Source of the DNA: Swaminathania salitolerans | GTDB taxonomy: Bacteria; Pseudomonadota; Alphaproteobacteria; Acetobacterales; Acetobacteraceae | Direction: 5' to 3' | NCBI RefSeq assembly: GCF_007988945.1 | Contig: NZ_BJVC01000001.1 | Span: 1 to 64,000 of the forward strand | DNA: 64,000 nucleotides | Shown: piece after piece, positions 38,047 through 46,984 of the stretch | Position numbering within the stretch: the stretch's first letter is position 1 | Layout of the letters: the number at the start of each line of letters is the position of its first letter | Notes under the pieces: model-generated | Told to the model about the DNA's origin: nothing | Database searches by the model: none | The model's input: only the letters and a program-made list of their open reading frames with translations | Made by a program: the position numbers and the translations under genes

Positions 38047-38922
38047 GTGGCGATTTCGTCTCTCGAGATACAGAATGCCATCGGCGCGTTGGGGCGTCTC
38101 GATCGAGCCGCCCCTGTCATTCTGGGCGGACTTGTCCTGAGCGGTCCGGAAGTTCCGGATCAGCTGGTTTTCGGCGGACGACAGCGTCTTGTCATTCATC
38201 ATGCGCTGGGGGGCGGACGTGTCGTCGATGCGGTCGGCAACGATCCGCTCAGGCTGGTGCTGAGCGGACGTTTCATCGGGCCTCTTGCGACACAGAGAAC
38301 GCGCAGCATCGAGGCGATGCGTCGCAAGGCGCGCAGTCTGGTCTTTTCCGTCGCCGATCTGACAATGCGCGTCTGGATCGCAGAGTTTTCCTGGGCGTAT
38401 CAGGCCCGGGGGACGATATGTCCCTATCAGCTGGTTCTCGAGCGCGAGGATGCGCCGTCGGACGGGGCCAGCAGCTCGGCAGAGGAGGCTGGGGGCGCCA
38501 TGGCGACTGGTTCTGCCACCCTGTCGGGCTTCCTTGGCCAGATGGCGGAGATCGGATGGGTCGGCAACAATGCAATCGCCGGTCTCACAGGACAGATCAT
38601 GCCTCTGGCTCAGGGTCTGGGTGTCGGGGGGACGATTGCGCGCGTTCAGGATCGTCTGGGTCAGGCCGGAGCTCTCTGGCAGACCGTGCTCAATGGCGCC
38701 CGTATTCCCTCCGCGCTCCGGAGTGTTTCCTCGTCCCTCTCTCTCGCTGTTGACGATCTGGACCAGACGCGTGGCGAGAACGAGACGATACTGGATACGC
38801 AGCCAGTCAACGACGCATCCGACCTTCTCGTCGCGGCACGGAGTACGGGCGCTCTGGCCATGAGCGTCGATGCGGGAAACGAGATCCGCCTCGCTCACCG
38901 TCTGGTCGATGAGTGGAGCTGA
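38047..38922 (+). CDS. Tail hub/DNA-circularisation-type protein (Mu gpN or XkdP-like)
   Basis: 291 residues from GTG 38047. The N-terminal half (PDQLVFGGRQRLVIHHALGG, LRLVLSGRFIGPLATQRTRS, VWIAEFSWAYQARGTICPYQ) has the beta-rich profile of Mu gpN/XkdP proteins that join baseplate and tail tube. The C-terminal half is helical (ALAMSVDAGNEIRLAHRLVD). Placed straight after the tape-measure position, as expected. Family call is by pattern only. Confidence 0.68.
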   Translation: MAISSLEIQNAIGALGRLDRAAPVILGGLVLSGPEVPDQLVFGGRQRLVIHHALGGGRVVDAVGNDPLRLVLSGRFIGPLATQRTRSIEAMRRKARSLVFSVADLTMRVWIAEFSWAYQARGTICPYQLVLEREDAPSDGASSSAEEAGGAMATGSATLSGFLGQMAEIGWVGNNAIAGLTGQIMPLAQGLGVGGTIARVQDRLGQAGALWQTVLNGARIPSALRSVSSSLSLAVDDLDQTRGENETILDTQPVNDASDLLVAARSTGALAMSVDAGNEIRLAHRLVDEWS

Positions 38923-38993
38923 AGAGACCGTATCCGAACAGACCGTATTCGAACGGACCGGGCCGGAACGTGTTACAGGAGGACAGCCGAGAG

Positions 38994-39194
38994 ATGAGAG
39001 TGCAGGTCACTGCGGAGGACATATCCCTGTTCCATCTTGCGGCGCGTCATTACGGAGACGCGCTGTACTGGTGGCATATCGCACAGAGAAACGGGATGAC
39101 CGATCCGGATCTTACAGGACTCGCCGCTCCGGCGACGCTCGATCTGCCTGAGCGTGTTCTTCCCGACGCCGGTGGAGGGCTGCCTCCGCCATGA
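38994..39194 (+). CDS. Tail protein X-like LysM protein
   Basis: 66 residues from ATG 38994 behind AGGAGG. It contains the short LysM-like repeat SLFHLAARHYGDALYWWHIA and a later AAPATLDLPERVLP, the typical form of phage P2 gpX/XkdP-type baseplate adaptors. Overlaps the next start by four bases. Confidence 0.82.
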   Translation: MRVQVTAEDISLFHLAARHYGDALYWWHIAQRNGMTDPDLTGLAAPATLDLPERVLPDAGGGLPPP

Positions 39195-40261
39195 CAGCGT
39201 CATCTCGTGCGTGGGAGACGCGCGTTCTGGTCGAGGGCAGGCCCGGGGGGGAGATTTTCGTTTCCTGGTTCCGTCTGGAATGCAGCCGCTATGAGCGGTG
39301 CGATACTGCGTCCATCGGAGTGCTGGTTCGGGATACGGCCGCGCTTTCAGCGCTGCTCGGAGAGCAGGAACCAGCGAAGCGACCGGATATCGTCCTGCAG
39401 ATTCGCGAGGAGCGTCTGACGGGCGGGCAGTGGCAGACCGTTTTTCACGGTATGGTCGACCGGATCAGCCGCGGATCGTCTCCTTCGGCTTATGTGCTGA
39501 ACTGTCGGGACTATCTGGCCCTGTTGCTCGAAAGGCGGCTTGTCGGGGGATGGAGCAATGCGACCGGCATCGAACTCGTACGTCATGCTGTCGAAGCATC
39601 CGGTCTGGGATTCGATGACTCGGCGTTATCCGGCATGGAGGTGGGACAGTACAGCGGACAGTTCTGGCAGATCGAGCACAGAAGGCTTTCGACCATCACC
39701 CAGAATCGTCATCAGACGGCATTCGACCTCGTTTTCTCCGTTGCGCGCGAGCAGGATTTCGAGTGCTCCGTGCAAGGCCGGACCGTGATGCTCCATCCCT
39801 GGGCCAGCGCGCAGACCCGAAGCGCGAATGTGTTTTCGCCCGATGCGGTGACTTTGAGGGCCATGCATCGCGATCTTTCGCTCTCCGGCGGGGCCGTTGT
39901 CGGAGTGCAGTCCTGGGACTCGCGTCAACGGGCGCGGAGTGCGGTTTATTATGACGGCAGTTCCTTCATGGCAGAACCGCCTTCCGGAGACCGCCCGTTT
40001 TACTGTTTCCGTGCCCCGGGACGACGCATGGACGACATAAGACGTCTGGCTCAGGGAAAGCACCGTCGGATCATGGCACATGCATTCGAAGCGCGGCTCG
40101 CCTTTCCTGCAATGGTTGGTCTTGCGCCACGCCATCTCATCCGGTTCGACGACGGCATGACGAAGGGCGGTAAAGTGTTGTCGGTCGATTCAGTCCGGCA
40201 TGTTTTCGATGGACGACAGGGGTATCTGCAGGATGTGACGATAAGAGATCGTTCCGGATGA
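39191..40261 (+). CDS. Baseplate hub protein (P2 gpD/T4 gp27-like)
   Basis: 356 residues. FRLECSRYERCDTASIGVLV and VFHGMVDRISRGSSPSAYVL start the hub fold; YVLNCRDYLALLLERRLVGG and the FSVAREQDFECSVQGRTVML region are characteristic of gpD/late-control proteins. It links the tube to the spike. Next to gpX-like and gpV-like genes as in P2 and Mu relatives. Confidence 0.85.
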   Translation: MTASSRAWETRVLVEGRPGGEIFVSWFRLECSRYERCDTASIGVLVRDTAALSALLGEQEPAKRPDIVLQIREERLTGGQWQTVFHGMVDRISRGSSPSAYVLNCRDYLALLLERRLVGGWSNATGIELVRHAVEASGLGFDDSALSGMEVGQYSGQFWQIEHRRLSTITQNRHQTAFDLVFSVAREQDFECSVQGRTVMLHPWASAQTRSANVFSPDAVTLRAMHRDLSLSGGAVVGVQSWDSRQRARSAVYYDGSSFMAEPPSGDRPFYCFRAPGRRMDDIRRLAQGKHRRIMAHAFEARLAFPAMVGLAPRHLIRFDDGMTKGGKVLSVDSVRHVFDGRQGYLQDVTIRDRSG

Positions 40262-40288
40262 ACAGACAGGATCATGAAGGAGGGCAGG

Positions 40289-40894
40289 ATGGAAGATGTG
40301 ATGCGCATGGCCGCGAGTCAGGCAAGGGTTGCCCATGCTGTGCATGGAATCGTATCGGCCGTCGATCCCGATAATCATGCCGTGAAGGTCAGGATACAGC
40401 CTGACGACGTCGAAACGGGATGGATCCCGGATGCCGGTCTGACCCAGGTCGGCGATCTGCGCATTTCCTGCCCCTGTACGCCGGACACCCATGTTCTCCT
40501 GATGCCTGTCGAAGGCGATGGAGAGACGTTCGTGATCGTTGCCGTTCTCTACGACGTGGTGGCCTCGCCGCCCGTATCCCCCGTGTCGGGGAGGGTCGCG
40601 CAGCCTGGCGAGCTTCTGGTCCGCACAGGATGTGACGTGGCTGCCAGAGAAGAACGGGACGGCGGTCACGGCGGCTGGTTGCATCTGTCGCGCGAGGGTC
40701 TTGCCTTTGGCGCAGGGGAAGCCCGGTGCTCGATTGGTTCGTCGCGTATCGCATGGCATGTTGGAAACGTGACCATGACGCTGGATTCGGCCGGACTCGC
40801 CGTGTCCGGGGGCGATGTCAGAACGGATCGGAACGCACTTGGCGAGCACGTCCATCCTTATGCCAACGGTGTCACCGAACGAGCGATCGGATGA
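40289..40894 (+). CDS. Baseplate spike protein (gpV-like)
   Basis: 201 residues from ATG 40289, chosen because AAGGAGG lies seven bases ahead. OB-fold part (VSAVDPDNHAVKVRIQPDDV, HVLLMPVEGDGETFVIVAVL) then a beta-helical C-terminus ending HVHPYANG, including a gpV-type His pair that can bind iron at the tip. It pierces the target cell envelope. Confidence 0.87.
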   Translation: MEDVMRMAASQARVAHAVHGIVSAVDPDNHAVKVRIQPDDVETGWIPDAGLTQVGDLRISCPCTPDTHVLLMPVEGDGETFVIVAVLYDVVASPPVSPVSGRVAQPGELLVRTGCDVAAREERDGGHGGWLHLSREGLAFGAGEARCSIGSSRIAWHVGNVTMTLDSAGLAVSGGDVRTDRNALGEHVHPYANGVTERAIG

Positions 40895-41265
40895 CGGATC
40901 TCTTTCATTATTTCGGTCAGGATCTCGTTTGCGATCAGGATGGCGCGCTGGCCTGCGCGCGGGAGACGATCGGAACACGGCAATCGGTCCTGCGTCGTCT
41001 GTGCACCAATGAGAACGGCTATCTCTGGCATCGATCCTACGGCGCAGGGCTTCCAGCCCGGATAGGCACGCCCCTGCGGGAGGCGGAGCTGCAACGGCTC
41101 ATTCTCGCTCAGCTCGCCATGGAAGCGCGCATCGATCAGGATGCGCCGATTTCGGTCCGGATCGTCGCCTCCCCACCGGGGGGGGCGGCTTGCACCATAA
41201 GCTATACCGAGCGCGGCGAGGCCGGGCAGGATTCCTTCAGCTTCAATCAGGACGGCACGGTCTGA
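40891..41265 (+). CDS. Baseplate wedge protein (gpW/gp25-like)
   Basis: 124 residues from ATG 40891, overlapping the spike gene by four bases. The pattern ETIGTRQSVLRRLCTNENGY followed by WHRSYGAGLPARIGTPLREA is typical of gpW/gp25 proteins, which have lysozyme-like fold without activity and organise the wedge. Confidence 0.87.
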   Translation: MTDLFHYFGQDLVCDQDGALACARETIGTRQSVLRRLCTNENGYLWHRSYGAGLPARIGTPLREAELQRLILAQLAMEARIDQDAPISVRIVASPPGGAACTISYTERGEAGQDSFSFNQDGTV

Positions 41266-41304
41266 ACGCGGTTCGGCACGGGCCGTAACAGTATCGGAAG
41301 ACTC

Positions 41305-42447
41305 ATGTCGCTTTCTCTGCGCTCCTTTTCCTCACTGGTACGGACGGCGATCGTGACGGCTCAGGCAAACTGCTCCGAGCGCCTCGCCTTCGATACCGGT
41401 TCCGTCGGGCTGGCGCTGATCGAGAGCGTTTCGGCGCTCGGAGTCTGGTTGCAATATCTTCTGGTCCAGATCCTGTGCCGAACGCGGCTTGCGACCTCGG
41501 TGGGTGCGGATTGCGACAGCTTCGTCGGCGATTTCGGAATGATCCGCCTTCCAGGTGTGAAGGCGGCCGGTTCCGTGACGATGAGCTGTCTGTCCTATGG
41601 CGATCTTTCGGCCGTGGTGCGACCCGGGGTGACCGTGCGTACCGTCGGAGCGGTAACGTTTCAGGTCGTTCGTGATCCCGGTCATCCACGCTGGTCGCAG
41701 GAAGCGAGGGGATATGTTCGACCTGCGGGGCTTGCCTCGCTCACATTGCCGGTCGAAGCCCTGATCGAGGGGAGTGGAGGAAATGTTCCGGCGGGAGCCA
41801 TCTCGCTCATGGGCACCTCGGTTGCCGGAATCGATATCGTAACGAATCCCCGTGCCTTCACGAATGGGGCCGATCAGGAAACCGACGCACAGTTGCGGGC
41901 GCGATTCCCGCTCTGGCTTGCAGCGAAGGCGAGCGCGTCCCGGGCGGCGATAGAAAGCGCGATCAGGGAGACGCAGCATAATCTGAGTTACGCGGTGTTC
42001 GACGGGCAGGCGCCGGGAGGGAGCGCGCGCTCGGGGTATTTCACGGTCGTCGTGGATGATGGAAGCGAGGAGGTGCCGGAGCAGGTCGTACGGCGCGTTC
42101 ATGCCAGTGTGGAGGCGCGCAAGGCGCTCGGGGTCGCATTTTCCGTGGTGCGGCCTTCGATCCTTCATGTCGATGTCTCCATGCGCGTTCTCGTCGATGG
42201 AGGCGACGATCCGGAAGAGGCGAAAACCCTTCTGGAGCGTGCGGTGAGCGAGGATATCGCGGCCGCGGGCATAGGGGATGGATATCCCTTCAGCCGTCTT
42301 GCCTATGTCGTGTTTGCAGCGGTCGGGGTCAGCGTCAGATCCGTCAACGACATCAGGATGAATGGTGGGCAGGATGACATTTCCGGTCGAACCAGCCAGT
42401 CGCTTTTTCCCGGCGAGATTTCCATACATATCGAACAGGAGGGGTAA
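41305..42447 (+). CDS. Baseplate J-like protein
   Basis: 380 residues. Family landmarks: LPGVKAAGSVTMSCLSYGDL, ASLTLPVEALIEGSGGNVPA, TNPRAFTNGADQETDAQLRA and the tail YFTVVVDDGSEEVPEQVVRR. It forms the baseplate wedge with gpW and gpI. Its TAA stop overlaps the next ATG by one base. Confidence 0.92.
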   Translation: MSLSLRSFSSLVRTAIVTAQANCSERLAFDTGSVGLALIESVSALGVWLQYLLVQILCRTRLATSVGADCDSFVGDFGMIRLPGVKAAGSVTMSCLSYGDLSAVVRPGVTVRTVGAVTFQVVRDPGHPRWSQEARGYVRPAGLASLTLPVEALIEGSGGNVPAGAISLMGTSVAGIDIVTNPRAFTNGADQETDAQLRARFPLWLAAKASASRAAIESAIRETQHNLSYAVFDGQAPGGSARSGYFTVVVDDGSEEVPEQVVRRVHASVEARKALGVAFSVVRPSILHVDVSMRVLVDGGDDPEEAKTLLERAVSEDIAAAGIGDGYPFSRLAYVVFAAVGVSVRSVNDIRMNGGQDDISGRTSQSLFPGEISIHIEQEG

Positions 42448-43682
42448 TGCCGAAATTCAATAATTATTTCCGGATCCCCTCTGTCGAAGGACAGGAAGTT
42501 CTGGTCGTTGCGACATCGGACGGAGTGGAAACGCTCAATGCGACGGCGAGCCAGATCGCGGGTGCGCCGGCGGACTCGCCTCCGAGCGGAGAGTTCTTTG
42601 CGGAGGAGGGAGCCAAGGTCAGCCGGTTCGGTGACCGGTTTTTCGTGGGCGCCGCATCCGATTATCCGGCGCTGAACACGCGGAATGTCGATCGCCAGGA
42701 CTGGCTCTCGGCAATCATGGCCACCACCTCGATCGGGCCGTGGGCTCTGGAAAATGCGCAGAGCGCCTCTCTTTCCCGCTTCGGCAATAGCGGTTTCGTC
42801 GCGGGGTCGCGTACCTCCGATGCCCTGAAATGGCGCGACAAACTCGGGCATATTCCGAGCTCGATCGGTGTGGCCGCCTGGGGAATTTCGGATGACGTGA
42901 CCACGCCGACAACAACCACGGCTTACGCCTATTATGGCGAGGCGTGGCGTATGCCCGGGGTGAACTACCAGCCCAGCTTCGTCATGGAGCTCGAGGCCGT
43001 CAATCTCGGTGGGGCGGCGCATGGCGTTTCCACCCCGTATCATCCGAATTGCGGTGGAGGCACCTACGCGATCCAGATAGGGGCGGGTGGGGGACATACC
43101 GAAGGGACCTCCGATTGCGAGGCGGGAATCGTTTTCGTCAGCAACCCGGATTCGTGGAAGACCGGAATCCTGTTCGGCAATACGTCTCTGGCCGGGACCG
43201 ATGGAGATGACAGCGGCTATGGCTGTGCGATCTCGATGGCGCGGAACCAGGGGATCGAGTGGCGCACGCCCGAGAGCCGGGAGGGCGTACAGGGGCTCGA
43301 TGCCGGAGCGATGATGTTCTCGACCGTATCGCAAACGGCGAGGGGACAGCGCCTTCAGTTTTCCGATGACGGATTTCTCGTGACGAACATGTCGGGGCAG
43401 TTGCTGTTTTCGGTCCTGCCCAATGCAAAGCCGACGAACACGCTCAATATCCAGGCAGGGAGCGATCTCGCGGCGGCGGGGGTTTATGTGCAGAAGGGAG
43501 AGAACGGCTCTCCCAATCTCGGGCTTTATCCTGCGGAAGGAGGAGAGATCCAGATGGCGTCACCGGTATCGGGTGTGGGCGGAGCGCTGCCCGCTCGTGC
43601 CGAGGGTGGATTCCTGCATCTCAATGTCAACGGCCGTGATTATCGTGTCCCGTTGTTTTCGGTCGAGCAGGTGGGCGGCTGA
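42447..43682 (+). CDS. Tail fibre- or receptor-binding-like protein, unknown family
   Basis: 411 residues. N-terminal part (PSVEGQEVLVVATSDGVETL) may attach to the baseplate; the centre is Gly/Thr/Ser/Asn rich and looks beta-structured (NLGGAAHGVSTPYHPNCGGG, LFGNTSLAGTDGDDSGYGCA). Its place between gpJ and the gpI-like gene is unusual; P2-type phages go J then I. I infer host recognition or capping; no enzyme motif seen. Confidence 0.55.
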   Translation: MPKFNNYFRIPSVEGQEVLVVATSDGVETLNATASQIAGAPADSPPSGEFFAEEGAKVSRFGDRFFVGAASDYPALNTRNVDRQDWLSAIMATTSIGPWALENAQSASLSRFGNSGFVAGSRTSDALKWRDKLGHIPSSIGVAAWGISDDVTTPTTTTAYAYYGEAWRMPGVNYQPSFVMELEAVNLGGAAHGVSTPYHPNCGGGTYAIQIGAGGGHTEGTSDCEAGIVFVSNPDSWKTGILFGNTSLAGTDGDDSGYGCAISMARNQGIEWRTPESREGVQGLDAGAMMFSTVSQTARGQRLQFSDDGFLVTNMSGQLLFSVLPNAKPTNTLNIQAGSDLAAAGVYVQKGENGSPNLGLYPAEGGEIQMASPVSGVGGALPARAEGGFLHLNVNGRDYRVPLFSVEQVGG

Positions 43683-44341
43683 TGGCGATCGTCAGAGACC
43701 GCGATGACGCCCGGTTGCATGCTACAGACAGAAAGATCCTGTTCGACACCTATCCGGCTCCGGGAACGGCACGGGATTTCGCACGTCGCCTGCGTCTGAT
43801 CCTGCCTGAGGGCTGGTTTCCCGTCTATCGGGGAGACGAGGAAGAAGACGCACCGCGTTTGCAGGCGCTGCTCACCGGTTTCGGGGCTGTTCTGTCGCAG
43901 ATCTGGTCGCTGATGGGCGTCGTTCGCGATCAGACCCGTATCGGCTCGGTGCGCGGTGTCTTTCTGGATATGGCTGCGACCGATCTGTTCGGGAGCTCCG
44001 GCATGTGTCGTCTCCCGCAGGAGAAGGACACGCATTTTCGCCGCCGCATGATCGAGGCGATCTCGGCGGAGAAGACGACGCGCAGAGCCGTTTCGGAGGC
44101 TGTGAGACAGATCGCCGGCGCTCCGCCGAGACTGATCGAGCCCGGATCGGTGCGCGATTGCGGCGCGCTGAACGTGCTTGGCGGATATGGCGCAACACGT
44201 CTGCGGTACGGAAGCCTCGCAGGCGGACAGTTCTGTCTCGAGCTGATGCCGAAATTGCCTTTGACCACGCGTGCACTCTGCACGGCTGTAAAAGACGTCA
44301 AGGCGCTGGGTGTCACTGCCTGGATAAGGATGGATATGTGA
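43682..44341 (+). CDS. Baseplate/tail protein (gpI-like position)
   Basis: 219 residues. ARRLRLILPEGWFPVYRGDE, SGMCRLPQEKDTHFRRRMIE and TTRRAVSEAVRQIAGAPPRL are helical and charged, like tail protein I and related baseplate proteins. Overlaps the previous and next genes by one base. Not identified at family level with certainty. Confidence 0.62.
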   Translation: MAIVRDRDDARLHATDRKILFDTYPAPGTARDFARRLRLILPEGWFPVYRGDEEEDAPRLQALLTGFGAVLSQIWSLMGVVRDQTRIGSVRGVFLDMAATDLFGSSGMCRLPQEKDTHFRRRMIEAISAEKTTRRAVSEAVRQIAGAPPRLIEPGSVRDCGALNVLGGYGATRLRYGSLAGGQFCLELMPKLPLTTRALCTAVKDVKALGVTAWIRMDM

Positions 44342-45597
44342 TGGATCGACCGATTGTCTATGCAGGATCCGTGCCGCTCGATACCGATCTCCTGCGTCTC
44401 GGACGCTATGCGAAAGAGGGGCTGGGGCGACTGGCGAGCGTTCTGCTTGGAAGCGACACCGTAACGGCTACGGGTCTCGCCTGCACCGTGTCCAGCGAGT
44501 CGCTCTCTGTCGCGATCGGACCGGGCACGATCGTCGCGCCCTATGCGCTGGACTGGACACGGATAGGAAGCCCGAGCGCCGGGCTGGATGCGGCGCCGGT
44601 CGTGACGCAATGTCTTTTCCATCACGACGAGGAGATTTCTCTGGATATTCCCCTGACCGGGGCCGTCGTGACCGTTTATGCCGTTTGCAGGGAAGCCGAC
44701 GACTGCAATGAAGTGCTTCCCTTCTTCGACGCCGACGATCCCGACCGTACGATGGCCGGACCGGATAACCGGGGAAAGGCACTGCCGACCCGTCGTGCCG
44801 GGCAGATTTCTTTCGTGATCGCAACCAGCCAGCCGGACCTATACGGTGCGGTCGTCGTTCCCCTCTACAGGCTGGACGTCCCGTCCAGCGCGGCAACGAT
44901 GAGCGGAGTGGTTCCCCGTCCCGCCGAAGCCTTCCGACCACGCCTTGCGGATTATGCGACGATCGACTTCGTCCAGCAGATCGCCCAGTCCCACGCGCTT
45001 TGCTTTGCCAGCCAGATTCTCACCATTCCGGCCTGGGCTTCTCATGTGGAATTACGTGTCATCGGTGCCGGAGGGGGGGGAGCGTCGAGTTCGGCCGTCA
45101 GCGCCGAGAGCGGTTCGTTTTCGGGCGGCGGCGGCGGAGCTGGCGGCGATGCATGGGGTATCTATCGCGTCGATCCGCGTCACAGCGCTGCGCTTTCTGT
45201 CACGATCGGACTCGGTGGCGGGCCGGATAATCGTGGAGGAACGAGTTTCGTGACTTATGACGGGACTCTCCTGCTCTCGGCCGAAGGAGGGGGGGCGGGA
45301 CAGTTCACCGGTCCGCAAAATGCGTCGGGGGGGAGCGGGGGCAGTGCTACAGGCGGCACGTTATGGAGTCTGTACGGGGGCTGCGGGAGCGATGGCCAGG
45401 CAGGCACATATGTATTCGCCGGGAATGGCGCCGATGGTCCGTGGGGTGGAGCGGGGCGCGCGGGGGCGCTGCTCGGGCACAATGCGACGAAATACGGAGC
45501 TGGTGGCGGCGGAGCCTACGGTGCGCGTGCGGAAGGGCAGACCAGCCCCGGCGGGCGGGGTTTCCAGGGCTGTGTGATCTACCGGTTCCAGCGATGA
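44341..45597 (+). CDS. Glycine-rich tail fibre protein
   Basis: 418 residues from ATG 44341. The N-terminal part resembles fibre base regions (VYAGSVPLDTDLLRLGRYAK, SESLSVAIGPGTIVAPYALD). From about residue 235 the sequence is dominated by glycine blocks (GAGGGGASSSAV, SFSGGGGGAGGDAW, SGGSGGSATGG, TKYGAGGGGAYGAR), as in polyglycine-sheet adhesins at the tips of phage fibres. Likely the receptor-contacting fibre. Last full gene of the operon. Confidence 0.75.
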   Translation: MDRPIVYAGSVPLDTDLLRLGRYAKEGLGRLASVLLGSDTVTATGLACTVSSESLSVAIGPGTIVAPYALDWTRIGSPSAGLDAAPVVTQCLFHHDEEISLDIPLTGAVVTVYAVCREADDCNEVLPFFDADDPDRTMAGPDNRGKALPTRRAGQISFVIATSQPDLYGAVVVPLYRLDVPSSAATMSGVVPRPAEAFRPRLADYATIDFVQQIAQSHALCFASQILTIPAWASHVELRVIGAGGGGASSSAVSAESGSFSGGGGGAGGDAWGIYRVDPRHSAALSVTIGLGGGPDNRGGTSFVTYDGTLLLSAEGGGAGQFTGPQNASGGSGGSATGGTLWSLYGGCGSDGQAGTYVFAGNGADGPWGGAGRAGALLGHNATKYGAGGGGAYGARAEGQTSPGGRGFQGCVIYRFQR

Positions 45598-45704
45598 CGC
45601 CGCTGAGGATTGCTGCGCTCGGACATCCGCCGGATCAGGGTGCGTTTTCCCGGGGAGAGGACGCTCGGTTCATGGGCGATGGCGGTTTGTCATCGATCCA
45701 TTGA
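45594..45704 (+). pseudogene. Truncated next reading frame at the right edge of the phage-derived block
   Basis: An ATG at 45594 overlaps the fibre stop (ATGA) as at other gene joints in the operon and opens a 36-codon frame (MTPLRIAALGHPPDQGAFSR...) that soon runs antisense into the cytochrome gene and stops. It may be the beginning of a gene lost when the right end of the block was deleted, or a chance frame. Confidence 0.3.
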
Positions 45705-46984
45705 CCGTTATGTTTCCGGAATGTCCTGACATCGTCTTGCGTCACCACGCGCGCATTGTTGCCCCAGGAGCGGCGGATGAACGTGACGACCTCGGCGACA
45801 TCCCGATCTGACATGAGGGATGCGAAGCCAGGCATCGTGAATGGTGAGGGCGCCTGTTCGGTGGGAGGGAGCGTGGAACCACGCAGTACGATCAGAATGA
45901 GCGATCCGGGATCGGGGTTCATGACGACCGGGTTGCCTGCAAGCGGCGGGAAGGCCGGCGCGTAGCCATGTCCGTCCGTGCGGTGACATGCGGCGCAACG
46001 ATCGACATAAAGCCGCGCGCCCTTATCCGGCAGAGTGCCTTGCTGAAGCGCTTTCGCCACCGCCGGATCATATGTCCAGGGGGCTTCTCCCTTGCGTGCG
46101 GGCAGGCTGGTTTTCAGGTAATGCGCGATGGCGCGGAGATCCTGATCCGTGAGATGCTGTGTGCCGTGTACGATCGCATCGGTCATGCCCCCGAAGGCCG
46201 AGCCATGCAGATTACGCCCGGTTTCCAGAAAGGCGACGATGTCCTCCTCACGCCATCTTCCCAGTCCGGTACGATTGTCCTGACGCAGGTTGACGGGTGT
46301 CCAGCCGTCGACAGCGGCACCGCCCGAGAGGTAAAGATCGTTCCCGTCGCTCGAGAGTGCCTTTTCCTGAAAGGTTATCGCGCGCGGTGTATGACAGGCG
46401 CCGCAATGCCCGGGGCCTTCGACGAGATAGGCGCCGCGCGCTGTCTCCTGAGACGGGAAATGACGCTCCGCGCTTTTGCGCGCCTCGGCCGGGGTCGGAG
46501 CGAAGGCGATACGCCACAGCGTCATGGGCCACCGCATGGAAAGCGGCCACGGGATCTTGTTCGCAGGCACGCTGGCCGGGTCCGGGGCGACATCGTTGTG
46601 GAAATAGGCCCACAAGGCGTGGATGTCGGCGTCGCTCATACGCGCATAGGATGGGAAAGGCATGGCCGGGTAGAGGGGCTTGCCGCCTTTTCCTATGCCG
46701 CGACGCAGGGCGTTTGAAAAATCCGCTTCGGTATAATCCCCGATTCCGGCCTTGCGATCGGGCGTGATGTTCGGAGCATAGAGCGTGCCGATCGGAAGAA
46801 GGAACGGATTGCCTCCCGCATAGGGATGACGGCTGTCATGGGTATGACAGGCGGCGCAATCCGATGCCGCGGCCAGATAGCGCCCCTTTTCGATCAGTTG
46901 CGTCTCCTTTTCCGGCGCCGCCTGTGCTGCTGCCGGGAAAAGGAAGAGAGTCGCGAGGAGCGCGAGACATCCGGGCTTTTTCAT
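45635..46984 (-). CDS. Trihaem cytochrome c subunit of a membrane-bound sugar-acid dehydrogenase
   Basis: 449 residues with a signal peptide (LALLATLFLFPAAAQA). Three CxxCH haem sites: C43AAC46H47, C194GAC197H198 and C330AAC333H334. Candidate axial methionines lie in YPAMPFPSYARM and FTMPGFASLM. It carries electrons from the flavin subunit to ubiquinone. It overlaps the preceding flavoprotein gene by four bases. Its stop lies 37 bases from the phage-derived block, so the C-terminal end may have been changed when that block was inserted or lost its edge. Confidence 0.92.
   Translation of the reverse strand: MKKPGCLALLATLFLFPAAAQAAPEKETQLIEKGRYLAAASDCAACHTHDSRHPYAGGNPFLLPIGTLYAPNITPDRKAGIGDYTEADFSNALRRGIGKGGKPLYPAMPFPSYARMSDADIHALWAYFHNDVAPDPASVPANKIPWPLSMRWPMTLWRIAFAPTPAEARKSAERHFPSQETARGAYLVEGPGHCGACHTPRAITFQEKALSSDGNDLYLSGGAAVDGWTPVNLRQDNRTGLGRWREEDIVAFLETGRNLHGSAFGGMTDAIVHGTQHLTDQDLRAIAHYLKTSLPARKGEAPWTYDPAVAKALQQGTLPDKGARLYVDRCAACHRTDGHGYAPAFPPLAGNPVVMNPDPGSLILIVLRGSTLPPTEQAPSPFTMPGFASLMSDRDVAEVVTFIRRSWGNNARVVTQDDVRTFRKHNGQWIDDKPPSPMNRASSPRENAP

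Larger units (their letters stand above)
25332..45597 (+). mobile_element. Phage-derived contractile-tail particle cluster without integrase, replication or lysis genes
   Basis: Left part: repressor, operators and two early genes. Right part: one long rightward operon in the order terminase small and large, portal, scaffold-like, capsid, connectors, sheath, tube, tail chaperone, tape-measure position, hub proteins, spike, wedge, gpJ, fibre-like, gpI-like, glycine-rich fibre. Many neighbours overlap by one to four bases. I found no integrase, recombinase, DNA replication, endolysin, holin or spanin gene, and no direct repeat that I could call an attachment site. The limits given are the outermost features seen, not proven ends. 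Confidence 0.8.

Noticed and set aside
37423-38898. Long minus-strand open frame (491 codons) across the tape-measure and hub genes
   Set aside because: It is antisense to the operon, has no ribosome site, and its composition is typical of a GC-rich shadow frame.
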